Shown here one piece after another: positions 9,243-17,204 of a DNA stretch of 64,000 bases. How positions within the stretch are numbered: the first letter of the stretch is position 1; each line of letters starts with the position of its first letter. The notes beneath the pieces were generated by a model that worked only from the letters and a program-made list of their open reading frames with translations, was not told where the DNA came from and ran no database searches. Origin of the DNA: Ktedonobacteria bacterium brp13 (GTDB lineage: Bacteria > Chloroflexota > Ktedonobacteria > Ktedonobacterales > Ktedonobacteraceae); the NCBI GenBank assembly GCA_015099395.1, contig AP024096.1, positions 7,047,485 to 7,111,484 on the forward strand. The letters are read 5' to 3'. Both the position numbers and the translations under genes were made by a program.

Positions 9243-10355
9243 TTAGCGCACTTCAAACTGGTCTATATCTACACGAAGTTCAACACCTAATCCAGGCTTC
9301 TCCACAAGCACTAGTTCACCATTGTGAGAGACCCGGATAGGCTCAGCCAGAATGAAATCCCTCCGTTCCATGGTCCAACCAGGGGGGTCTAAAGGATATT
9401 CGAGGAAAGGACAAAGTCCGACGGCGGCAGCCAGGTGGAGATTCGCTACCAGGCCGAGGCCATTGCCCCACGTATGCGGGCTAAAGCGTAGCCCATATTG
9501 CTCGCAAAGGTGCGCCACCTTCAAGCCCAGGCTGAAACCGCCGCAGATGACAATATCCGGCTGCAAAACGTCCGCGCTGCCATGCGTGACGAACTCGCGA
9601 AAGTCAGCAGGACTGCGGTTCAATTCGCCAACGGCGATGCGCAGGGAGGTCGAGCGACGCAGTTCAGCGAGCCCGGTGAAATTGTCATGGTCCAGCGGCT
9701 CTTCGAGCCAGTAGACGCCATACTTCTCCAGTTCGTGCGCGACATAGACCGCTCTCTTCAAGTCCCAGGGACGGCGCAGGTCGCCTGGCATACGCCACCC
9801 TTGATTCGCGTCGACCATGATCTCCATTGTATCGCCGACTGCCTGGCGCACGGCTGCCACAACTTCTAAGTCGCGCTGAACATCTTCGTGGCGCATGCGG
9901 ATTTTCACCGCGCGGAAACCTTGCTCACGAAAGCCAAGCACCTCCTCGGCGCGTTGATCCGGTTCATGCAACTCGCCGGTTGAGCAGTAGGCAGGTAAGC
10001 AATTGGAGTGTCCACCCCAGAGACGAAATAAAGGGAGGTTCGCAATCTTGCCAAGCACGTCCCAGAGCGCTATTTCTAACGGCCAGTATCTTGCATAGTG
10101 AAAGGCGAGCGTGGTGAGAACGTCGCTATGCCGCTCTATCTGGCTCACTTCTTGCCCTATGAACAGGTGTTTAAACTGCTCAAAGCCATACATTGAGTCA
10201 CCCGACCCATAGCCCACAATTCCATCATTGGTATGGACCTCGACGACCGTCGCCGCAAAACGGGTTCGCAACTCATGGTCCCATGACGCACGGAAGGGTG
10301 GCTCCAGGGGTATCGCGAAGTGCCGAATACGAATGTCCGTGATACGAGCTGTCAT
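9243..10355 (-). CDS. Mandelate racemase-subgroup enolase superfamily enzyme (probable acid-sugar dehydratase)
   Basis: A 370-residue TIM-barrel enzyme. Catalytic elements seen: KIR (K151, R153) on the second strand, metal ligands D182 (VDANQG), E219 (LEEP) and E244 (VGEL), and the Asp-His dyad D267/H294 (SPHTWG) that marks the mandelate racemase subgroup. Members typically dehydrate sugar acids such as rhamnonate, fuconate or gluconate. The start at 10355 follows TGAGGAGGAAC; an upstream in-frame start at 10367 is less likely. It is the first gene of a leftward string and divergent from an AldA-type dehydrogenase, with a LacI-like operator between. The substrate is unknown. Confidence 0.85.
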   Translation of the reverse strand: MTARITDIRIRHFAIPLEPPFRASWDHELRTRFAATVVEVHTNDGIVGYGSGDSMYGFEQFKHLFIGQEVSQIERHSDVLTTLAFHYARYWPLEIALWDVLGKIANLPLFRLWGGHSNCLPAYCSTGELHEPDQRAEEVLGFREQGFRAVKIRMRHEDVQRDLEVVAAVRQAVGDTMEIMVDANQGWRMPGDLRRPWDLKRAVYVAHELEKYGVYWLEEPLDHDNFTGLAELRRSTSLRIAVGELNRSPADFREFVTHGSADVLQPDIVICGGFSLGLKVAHLCEQYGLRFSPHTWGNGLGLVANLHLAAAVGLCPFLEYPLDPPGWTMERRDFILAEPIRVSHNGELVLVEKPGLGVELRVDIDQFEVR

Positions 10356-10385
10356 GTTCCTCCTCAAACAGGCTTGTGTCCCGAC

Positions 10386-10399
10386 CTAAATCGGTTTAG
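10386..10399. promoter_or_regulatory. LacI-family-type operator in divergent promoter region
   Basis: CTAAATCGGTTTAG is a near-perfect palindrome with the central CG typical of LacI/GalR-family sites. It lies 31 bases upstream of the dehydratase start and 63 bases upstream of the aldehyde dehydrogenase start. A LacI-family regulator is encoded nearby (12015-12998), so it is the natural candidate to bind here; that link is inference. Confidence 0.55.
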
Positions 10400-10462
10400 A
10401 ATTAAGTATAAGAATATCTCAACCTCTTGTCAATGGTATTGAAGAATTTTTTGGAGGGAAAG

Positions 10463-11893
10463 ATGGTGCTCAACTATCAGCTATTCATCGACGGCGATTT
10501 CCGACCGGCCACGCAAGGTGGCGTCATAGAGGTCATGAATCCGGCGACCGAAGACGTGTATGCCACGGTTGCCAGTGCATTGGACGAGGATGTGCAAGAG
10601 GCTGTGACGGCAGCGAAGCGCGCGCAACCCGCCTGGGCGAAGCTGCCGGCGATTGAGCGAGGCCGAGCCCTGAACGCGCTTGCTCGCGAGCTGCGTCAGC
10701 ACACAGAAGAACTCGCCCGCATCCTGACATATGAGCAGGGGAAGGTGCTTTCGCTGGCCCGTGGAGAGGTCGCCGCAGCTGCCGACTATCTCGATTTCAC
10801 GGCCGAGTGGGCCAGGCGCTATGAAGGTGAGATATTACAGAGCGACCGTCCAAATGAGAATATTTTCATGTTCACGATGCCGGTCGGTGTGGTGGCCGGG
10901 ATTCTCCCCTGGAACTATCCGCTCTTTTTGTTGGTGCGTAAACTCGCACCTGCGCTGCTGACCGGCAATACGATCGTCATAAAGCCATCGGAAGAGACGC
11001 CGGTGAACGCCTGTGAGTTTGGTCGGTTGGTGCAGCAAGCGGGTCTACCCGCCGGGGTCGTGAACATTTTGCCCGGTGGGCGTGAGACGGGAGATCTGCT
11101 GTGCCGTCACCTGGATATACGCCTGATTAGCTTTACCGGCAGTGTGGCGGCCGGCAAACAAATAATGGCTGCGGCGGCTACCCATATGGCACGCGTATCG
11201 CTGGAACTCGGCGGCAAGGCGCCATGCATTGTCATGGAGGACGCGGATATCGAGCTCGCAGTGAACAGCATCCGCGACTCGCGTATTCACAACGCGGGCC
11301 AGGTCTGCAATTGCGCGGAGCGTGTGTACGTCCAGCGCGGCAGGCTCGCTGAGTTCAGTACGCGGCTGGTGGAAGCTATGCGCCAGGTACGCTTCGGTGA
11401 TCCATTTGATGAGACGATGGACTATGGGCCGCTCATCAACGATACACGCCGGCAGGCTATAACGCATGTCGTACGCGAAGCCATCAACGATGGGGCCGAG
11501 TTGCTGACCGGCGGTGGCTATGGTCCACACAAACGAGGCTTCTATTTTGAGCCAACGGTGTTGGGCAACTGCACCCAGAACATGCGCCTGGTACGCGAAG
11601 AGACATTCGGGCCGGTCCTGCCCATTATTGCGTTCGATGAACTGGACGAGGCATTGGCCATGGTGAACGATAGCGAATATGGGCTTACCTCTTCCATTTA
11701 TACACGCAGCCTGCACACGGCGATGCGCGCCAGCAACGAGCTACAATATGGCGAGACGTACGTGAACCGCGCACACTCGGAGGCCATCCAGGCCTTTCAC
11801 TCAGGCTGGAAGCAGTCCGGCATCGGTGGCGCTGACGGCAAGTATGGATTGCTCGAATACACGCAAAAGCGTGTGGTGTATATGCAAAATTGA
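10463..11893 (+). CDS. aldA: AldA-type aldehyde dehydrogenase (lactaldehyde/glycolaldehyde)
   Basis: A 476-residue NAD-dependent aldehyde dehydrogenase that follows E. coli AldA nearly block for block: AEWARRYEGEILQSDRPNEN, GILPWNYPLFL, TGNTIVIKPSE, FTGSVAAGK, LELGGKAPCIV, catalytic Cys in NAGQVCNCAERVYVQ, EETFGPVLP and a C-terminal tail resembling YLQTQVVY (YTQKRVVYMQ). AldA oxidises L-lactaldehyde and glycolaldehyde, products of sugar-acid and deoxy-sugar breakdown, which fits the divergent acid-sugar dehydratase. The start at 10463 follows TTGGAGGGAAAG; an ORF start at 10427 lacks a ribosome site. Probably controlled by the LacI-type operator at 10386. Confidence 0.88.
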   Translation: MVLNYQLFIDGDFRPATQGGVIEVMNPATEDVYATVASALDEDVQEAVTAAKRAQPAWAKLPAIERGRALNALARELRQHTEELARILTYEQGKVLSLARGEVAAAADYLDFTAEWARRYEGEILQSDRPNENIFMFTMPVGVVAGILPWNYPLFLLVRKLAPALLTGNTIVIKPSEETPVNACEFGRLVQQAGLPAGVVNILPGGRETGDLLCRHLDIRLISFTGSVAAGKQIMAAAATHMARVSLELGGKAPCIVMEDADIELAVNSIRDSRIHNAGQVCNCAERVYVQRGRLAEFSTRLVEAMRQVRFGDPFDETMDYGPLINDTRRQAITHVVREAINDGAELLTGGGYGPHKRGFYFEPTVLGNCTQNMRLVREETFGPVLPIIAFDELDEALAMVNDSEYGLTSSIYTRSLHTAMRASNELQYGETYVNRAHSEAIQAFHSGWKQSGIGGADGKYGLLEYTQKRVVYMQN

Positions 11894-12014
11894 TTACACA
11901 CAAAATTGATTATGCAAAGGTAATTATAGGTCAAGGCATACGCTTACTACTTATCCGAAAACCTGAGTGCAGAGCACTAGCGACGCCAGTCGCGTTGGGT
12001 TTCGGAATAAGATC

Positions 12015-12998
12015 TTAGCAGGAACGACGGACGATGAGGCGACAGGCCATGGCCTGTCGCCGGTCCTCTGCCATACCCGTTTCCTCTGCTTTACGCAAGA
12101 CATGTGTGACCGTCCAAAGGGCCATCGCCTGGATGGGGGCGCGAATGGTGGTTAATGGCGGCTGTATCCATTGCGCAGCTGGCACATCGCCAAAGCCGGT
12201 GATCGCGCAGTCGTCGGGGATGCGCAGCCGAGCCGAGTGTAACGCGTGAATTGCGTCGATAGCTAGCTTATCGGAAGAGGCGACAATAACGGCGGCATGA
12301 CTTTTCCTTAATTCACCTATGATAGCGTGTGCCGTTTCAACCTCCGTGTCCGTGTCCGTGTCGGGAGGGCAGTAGTAGGTCAGATCAGCAATACCATGCT
12401 CTTGCAACGTGTCGGTCAGGATCTGCTTGAACTTCGCGATAAAAAGTTTCTCGCTGGGCCCACAGAGGCAGAGCACGCGCTGATGACCGCGCGACTCCAG
12501 GTGCAGCGCAAGCTCTTCAATGCCCAACTGCAACGCCGCGTCCAGGTGATCTCCCCAGGAGCCGACAGCCGGAATACCCATCTCAAGCAGGCGAGCGATG
12601 CGTGGATCGGAGACGCGTTCATCGAGGAAGATCATGCCATCGACCGCGTGATCTTGGGCCACATCTTGAATCTGGCGCTCGTCCGTTGGAATAAGCATGA
12701 CACGCTGCCCCATCTCAGAAACCCGGGTCAGGATCGTGGCGAGGAACTGCATATCGAGCGGGTCCTGGTATGCCTCCATGTCACAGACGATGCCGATGGC
12801 CCCGGCGCGCTTCTTGGCCAGGTTGCGCGCCACGGTGTTCGGACGATAACCCAGTTCCTCGATGGCCTGCAGAATACGAGCACGCGTGGCGGGGGCAACA
12901 TCCTTGTTACGTCCATTCAGAACAAATGAGACCAGTGCGCGCGATACGTTTGCGACGCGCGCAACATCTGCGATTGTAACTGCCCTATCTCCCGGCAT
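12015..12998 (-). CDS. LacI-family transcriptional regulator
   Basis: A 327-residue repressor-type protein. The N-terminal helix-turn-helix is clear (VTIADVARVANVSRALVSFV, then LNGR...TRARILQAIEELGYRPN) with the hinge NTVARNLAKKRAG. A periplasmic-binding-protein-like effector domain follows (GAIGIVCDME ... CAITGFGDVPAAQWIQPPLTTIR). The start at 12998 follows GAGGTGGTC. It sits between aldA and the cyclase-family gene and converges with aldA. It is the obvious local regulator of the 2.9-14.2 kb catabolic block; the effector is unknown, likely a sugar or sugar-acid metabolite. Confidence 0.88.
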   Translation of the reverse strand: MPGDRAVTIADVARVANVSRALVSFVLNGRNKDVAPATRARILQAIEELGYRPNTVARNLAKKRAGAIGIVCDMEAYQDPLDMQFLATILTRVSEMGQRVMLIPTDERQIQDVAQDHAVDGMIFLDERVSDPRIARLLEMGIPAVGSWGDHLDAALQLGIEELALHLESRGHQRVLCLCGPSEKLFIAKFKQILTDTLQEHGIADLTYYCPPDTDTDTEVETAHAIIGELRKSHAAVIVASSDKLAIDAIHALHSARLRIPDDCAITGFGDVPAAQWIQPPLTTIRAPIQAMALWTVTHVLRKAEETGMAEDRRQAMACRLIVRRSC

Positions 12999-13287
12999 GA
13001 TGACCACCTCGACGCATTCTGTGTACGTCCCCTCGCATGCACGCTGTAAAATGTATGCTTTATATGAGCGCTATGTATGAAACATTGCTTCCTTTAGGAA
13101 AGAATACCGTAAAATTGAGCGAAGAGCAACACTGCAGGTTTCCACGAAGGCATTGTGGAGGTAGGAACCGGCAGACGAGCCATTATGAACGGAAATACCC
13201 TTGCCTCGCACTTCTCGCGCCTTGATCCAGACAAACTTTGGTGTATACTTATGACGTATAAAGTTTTTGACGTCCGAGGAATTCCAC

Positions 13288-14232
13288 TTGCATGCACAAC
13301 TAGCTATTCAATCTATTATTGAACAGGTAAACAATTGGGGACGCTGGGGGCCGGACGACGAACTGGGGACATTGAACTATATTACTCAGGAGAAGCGCGT
13401 TCAGGCCGCACGCTTACTGCGCCGGGGAACGACGTTTTCTCTCTCGCTACCGCTTGACCGCTTTGGGCTGCAGCCACCAATGGACCGACGTTTGAATCCT
13501 CAGCATATTATGCTGACCTCCGGCTCCGATCTCCTGGCCGGAACCCAACCAGGACAGAAGGGTGGCTATGGCTATGCCGATGATATGATTATCATGGCCC
13601 TGCAGGCCGCTACGCACTGGAATGCGCTCGCGCATATGTTCCATGATTACCACATGTATAATAATCGCCACTGCAGCCTGGTCAACGCGGAGGGTGCGGC
13701 GAAAAATAGCATCGCCGTCGCATCCGCGCCCATTGTGTCGCGAGCCGTTTTACTGGATTTTCCACGTGCGCTGAACGTGCCCTGGCTGCCGGAGGACTAC
13801 TACGTCACGGTGGATGAGATTGAGCAGACCCTGGCGCGGCAGCAAGTGACCGTCGAACCGGGCGACATTCTGCTGTTTCGCACCGGGCACATGACGCGCT
13901 TCTCAGCCTCGGGCGAGTGGAACGAGTACACCTATACCAACGCGCCCGGCCCAAGCTTAGAAGTGCTGCCCTGGCTCCACAAACATCAGGTAGCCGCGGT
14001 CGCCTCCGACACCTGGGCATTTGAGGCCATACCAAGCAAGACGCCGCTGTGGCTGCCAATACACGCGGTCGGCATCGTCTATATGGGCCTGATGATCGGC
14101 GAGAACTTTTTGCTGGACGAATGGGCCGAGGACTGCGCCGAGGACGGCGTATACGAGGCGTTTATTTGTGCCGGGCCTATCCCATTCTCGCGCGCGGTCG
14201 GCGCACCTGTCAACCCTATCGTCATGAAATAA
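13288..14232 (+). CDS. Cyclase-family metal-dependent hydrolase (PF04199, kynurenine formamidase fold)
   Basis: About 314 residues. The N-terminal block NNWGRWGPDDELGTLNYIT is diagnostic of the long bacterial branch of this family, as is HMFHDYHMYN. Members hydrolyse cyclic amides, lactones or N-formyl compounds with a bound metal. The usual HxDxxxH metal motif reads HWNALAH here, with Asn replacing the Asp ligand. A TTG start at 13288 has GAGGAATTCCAC in front; an upstream TTG at 13267 is possible. Divergent from the LacI-family regulator and the last gene of the GC-rich block, so probably part of the same pathway. Confidence 0.78.
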   Translation: MHAQLAIQSIIEQVNNWGRWGPDDELGTLNYITQEKRVQAARLLRRGTTFSLSLPLDRFGLQPPMDRRLNPQHIMLTSGSDLLAGTQPGQKGGYGYADDMIIMALQAATHWNALAHMFHDYHMYNNRHCSLVNAEGAAKNSIAVASAPIVSRAVLLDFPRALNVPWLPEDYYVTVDEIEQTLARQQVTVEPGDILLFRTGHMTRFSASGEWNEYTYTNAPGPSLEVLPWLHKHQVAAVASDTWAFEAIPSKTPLWLPIHAVGIVYMGLMIGENFLLDEWAEDCAEDGVYEAFICAGPIPFSRAVGAPVNPIVMK

Positions 14233-14304
14233 TCATAGTTCAACAAAGGCATATCATGCCAGAACTGAGCGAGCAGTAAGCAATCGAGATCAGAAACCGG
14301 GGGC

Positions 14305-14329
14305 GCTGGTTCAATTCCAGTCGGGAACA
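14305..14329 (+). other. tRNA 3'-end-like fragment (T arm plus acceptor strand)
   Basis: GCTGG-TTCAATT-CCAGT makes a 5-bp T stem with a 7-base T loop of the right form, followed by CGGGAAC and A in the acceptor position. No matching 5' acceptor strand (GTTCCCG) or anticodon arm is found upstream, so this is not a functional tRNA. Such 3' fragments are left where integrative elements insert into tRNA genes. Confidence 0.3.
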
Positions 14330-14505
14330 TTCCTATGAGCGAATTGGGTAGCTATCTGCTTTCCGCTAAGCAGCAATGGGTGTAGCCCCTGGTCCTGTGT
14401 GCCGTCCGCTCCAGCACGCTCTTTCTTTTCTCCATATTTTCTTCTTCATTGCCAGAGGAGAGCGTGTTTCTCTGCTGCTGCTTTCAAACAGACAAAAGGG
14501 CAAAA

Positions 14506-14552
14506 AAGGAAGCATGCTTATCCCTGTCTTTGCAGGTTGTGCATGCTTCCTT
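14506..14552. terminator. Inverted repeat, possible terminator of the OFA transporter transcript
   Basis: Arms AAGGAAGCATGC and GCATGCTTCCTT (12 bases) enclose a 23-base loop. It lies 70 bases beyond the stop of the leftward transporter gene. Minus-strand transcripts would end in a stretch from the A-run at 14502-14507, giving TTTTTTG, which fits a Rho-independent terminator. Confidence 0.5.
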
Positions 14553-14621
14553 CTCGTCAAAGACTATGACGACACTACTACTATCCCCCTTTGATAATTA
14601 GAATTCGGGGTGCTTCATGTT

Positions 14622-15923
14622 TTACGCACTTTTTTCTGCGACAACCTCGATGGTGTCCCGACTTTGGCGTTGAGCAAGGAAGCGCGCGACGAGCGGTAGG
14701 ACACAACTGATGGCCAGAATGACCACAATCACATACAGCGCCGTGTGATAGTCCAGATTGGCCATCAAGATGGGACCAACAATACCACCGGCACTCCAGG
14801 CGGTGAGCATGGCACCATAAATCATACCTGAATTCTTTGAGCCAAAGAAGTCAGATGCAAAGGCTGGCATGGTACCAAAACCGCCGCCATAGCAGAGGCC
14901 GATAAGAGCGCCCGGGATAAGCAGCAAGCCGAAACTGCCCTTCCCGATTTGTGCCATGAACAGGAAAGCAATAATCTCAACCACGAACAGCGCCAAAAAG
15001 GTAAACGGACGACCAATTGCGTCAGAGAGCCAGGCCCAAAATAAGCGTCCCAGGCCGTTAAAGATTGAGATGGTAGTGACAAACAATGCCGCCGTGACAG
15101 CATCAACGAGGGTAAATTTTTCTGCCAGGGGCGCGGCCACAGCAATTACGGCTGCGCCAGCTGTGGTGTTCAGTGCCAGGATCAGCCACAACACATACCA
15201 CCGTGGCTCACGCAACGCTTCACCCAGCGTATAATTGCGGCCTGTGCGTACAGCCTGCTCGGTAGCGGGTAGTGTCCAACCTGCAGGTGTATAGCCATCG
15301 GGAGCTTTGCGAAAGAATTGTGCCGCCCCAACAACCACTACAAGATAAATAATGCCTAAATAGGTAAATGTTGATGCAACACCGAGGGATTTGGGACTGA
15401 GCAGGGATGGCACAGTCTGCGCGATCAGCACCGCGCCAAGACCAAACCCTGCCACTGCCAGACCAGTAATGAAACCTCGACGATCAGGAAACCAACGTAG
15501 CAGCATCGCAAGCGGTACAATATATCCTAGACCAATACCGATACCGCCAATAACGCCATAGGTGAGATACAGTATATAGACGTTATGCGAAGGCAAGGTT
15601 ATGCCTGCCAGGATAATACCCAGGCCGTAGAGAATGCCGCCTGCGGTCGCAACTACTCTGGGGCCGTAACGATTCTGTAGATAGCCGCCAAATGCAGCTG
15701 TCACGCCAAGAGCCAGCAGCGTGATAGAAAATGTCAGACTAATTGGTGCTAGCTGAGCTGGCGTAACTTTTGTCGTGGTGATACCATTGAACAAGGCCGC
15801 AATAGGTTTGGAAAATACGCTCCAGGCGTATACAGAGCCAAGAGAGAGTTGTAAAACAAATGCAGCTATTGCGATGAGCCAACGATTAGGAAGTGTCGAA
15901 GTACCGATAGATGAATTACTCAT
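14622..15923 (-). CDS. OFA-family MFS transporter (oxalate/formate antiporter type)
   Basis: A 433-residue carrier with 12 hydrophobic segments. The opening RWLIAIAAFVLQLSLGSVYAWSVF and the block VTPAQLAPISLTFSITLLALG are typical of the OFA branch. Other family marks are GLGYIVPLAMLLRWFPDRRG and the C-terminal GTMPAFASDFFGSKNSGMIYG. Family members exchange small carboxylates such as oxalate, formate or lactate. It is monocistronic on the minus strand. Substrate unknown; a link to the neighbouring acid-catabolism block is possible but it lies outside the GC-rich part. Confidence 0.85.
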   Translation of the reverse strand: MSNSSIGTSTLPNRWLIAIAAFVLQLSLGSVYAWSVFSKPIAALFNGITTTKVTPAQLAPISLTFSITLLALGVTAAFGGYLQNRYGPRVVATAGGILYGLGIILAGITLPSHNVYILYLTYGVIGGIGIGLGYIVPLAMLLRWFPDRRGFITGLAVAGFGLGAVLIAQTVPSLLSPKSLGVASTFTYLGIIYLVVVVGAAQFFRKAPDGYTPAGWTLPATEQAVRTGRNYTLGEALREPRWYVLWLILALNTTAGAAVIAVAAPLAEKFTLVDAVTAALFVTTISIFNGLGRLFWAWLSDAIGRPFTFLALFVVEIIAFLFMAQIGKGSFGLLLIPGALIGLCYGGGFGTMPAFASDFFGSKNSGMIYGAMLTAWSAGGIVGPILMANLDYHTALYVIVVILAISCVLPLVARFLAQRQSRDTIEVVAEKSA

Positions 15924-16180
15924 GAACGATTCTTTCTCAGTTACTAATAAACTTTATCCAATGATGCTAGATTGTACGCATGTACCTCACCCACCAATCG
16001 TAAAATTCCGCAAGTGCTCAGTTATTGCCCGACCATTGGATGCTTGTAAGGCAACCGACAATATTATCTTATGCTCAAAATAAAGATTGGCAATCAGATT
16101 GTAAGTCGATGACTTTTATGGATTTAAGGATACAATAGTAACAATCTTTTCTCTCAAACCAAGTATACAGAAAAAACTGA

Positions 16181-16357
16181 GAAAAAACTACCAGGGTTAA
16201 TCCGTATGTTTATGCGGATAACGATCCTATGAATAATGATGATGCGAGTGGTGTCTCATGTTTGGGAGTAAATAAAACAATTCCAGATCCAAATATGGGG
16301 AAATACGTTATTTTATGTAATCAAATGATTTTCGAGCTTTTTGTCTTACTTGCATAA
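16181..16357 (+). pseudogene. Remnant of an Rhs/YD-repeat protein C-terminal core
   Basis: The frame reads ...VNPYVYADNDPMNNDDASG..., which matches the conserved Rhs core NPYxYAxNDPxNxxDxSG that ends the repeat shell just before the variable toxin tip. About 35 unrelated residues follow before a stop at 16355. An in-frame stop at 16178 lies just upstream, and no repeat shell or start exists, so only this scrap survives. It marks a lost polymorphic-toxin or wall-associated gene. Confidence 0.6.
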
Positions 16358-16465
16358 TTCTCCCTATCAATATTACTCGTTTCATTCTCTGTACATACTT
16401 CAATAATTACTCTACAATTGTGGCAGAGGTACACTCAAGCTTCACTGTTAGAAAGAGGAACACGC

Positions 16466-16986
16466 ATGAAGATGCATTTTCTTCGCCATTCCACCGCTGT
16501 TATTACTATCAATGATCAGACCATATTGATTGATCCTATGCTCAGTGCAGCGCAGGCCATGGACCCTATCGCTAACGCTGGTAATGACTGGCGTATTCCT
16601 ATGGTTGATCTACCATTGACTGAGGCGGAGCTGTCTCAGCTGGTACAAGAGATAGATGCGGTTCTGGTGACGCATACCCATCGGGATCACTGGGATGCTT
16701 ATGCGCAGGAGCTTTTGCCCAAACAACAGCGCAATTTGCGCCCGAGGTGGTTGTGCTTAACGCAGGGGAGGCTACATATGTGACAGGCGGAGGTCCGATT
16801 ACTATGAGTGCTGATGATGTTTGCCACGTCTGTCGAGCTGTACCCGAGGCATTGGTGGTGGCTGTACATATGGAGACGGTCAACCATTGCGTCCTTTCGC
16901 GCGCAGCACTGCGCACGCGTGTAGCAGCGGAAGGCCTGGCGCAACAGGTACTCATACCTGACGATGGAGAAGTGCTTACATTCTGA
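16466..16986 (+). pseudogene. Metallo-beta-lactamase-fold hydrolase with internal deletion and frameshift
   Basis: The N-terminal part (ATG at 16466 behind AAAGAGGAAC) reads MKMHFLRHSTAVITI...ILIDPM...AVLVTHTHRDHWD, a normal UlaG-like MBL opening with the HxHxDH metal site (THTHRDHWD). After LLPK it jumps directly to the C-terminal part (VVVLNAGEATYVTGGGPITM...VVAVHMETVNHC...LIPDDGE) in another frame. The central third, including the TGGQHGTGE-type metal-binding region, is missing. Both ends are well preserved, so inactivation looks recent. Confidence 0.75.
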
Positions 16987-17039
16987 TCAATGCTGGTTTC
17001 TTGCTAGCAGCAAAAGCTTCATTGAAATGATACAAAAAA

Positions 17040-17056
17040 AGTGGTAATGCACCACT
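17040..17056 (-). terminator. Orphan minus-strand hairpin with T-run
   Basis: AGTGGT-AATGC-ACCACT; read on the minus strand it is followed by TTTTTTT. No minus-strand gene is seen to its right, so either it ends an antisense transcript of the glycosyltransferase region or it is a relic. Confidence 0.4.
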
Positions 17057-17204
17057 GTACTTGGAGACAGATTGGCTATCATCCTCTTAATTTGTATATA
17101 TCTATGTTATTATGTGAATTGTAGCGTGTCTGTATAGTTTGTATGACTTATAAAGCTCGAAATACATGTTTTCGATATAATATTTTTGCAGAGGATACCA
17201 TCGT

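Larger units (their letters stand above)
14233..14621. other. Intergenic region at the edge of the GC-rich block
   Basis: No protein gene is supported. It contains a tRNA 3'-end-like stretch (14305-14329) and a 12-base inverted repeat (14506-14517 with 14541-14552). Base composition falls here from the GC-rich catabolic block to the AT-richer background. Confidence 0.4.

Noticed and set aside
11045-11716. 223-residue frame antisense to aldA
   Set aside because: Fully inside the AldA gene, which has clear catalytic motifs; the antisense frame has no ribosome site or recognisable domain.
12327-12929. 200-residue plus-strand frame antisense to the LacI-family gene
   Set aside because: The LacI-family protein is unambiguous; the opposite frame arises from GC-rich codon structure.
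14233-14335. Intact tRNA gene considered at the T-arm-like stretch
   Set aside because: No 5' acceptor strand, D arm or anticodon arm can be built; only the 3' part is tRNA-like.
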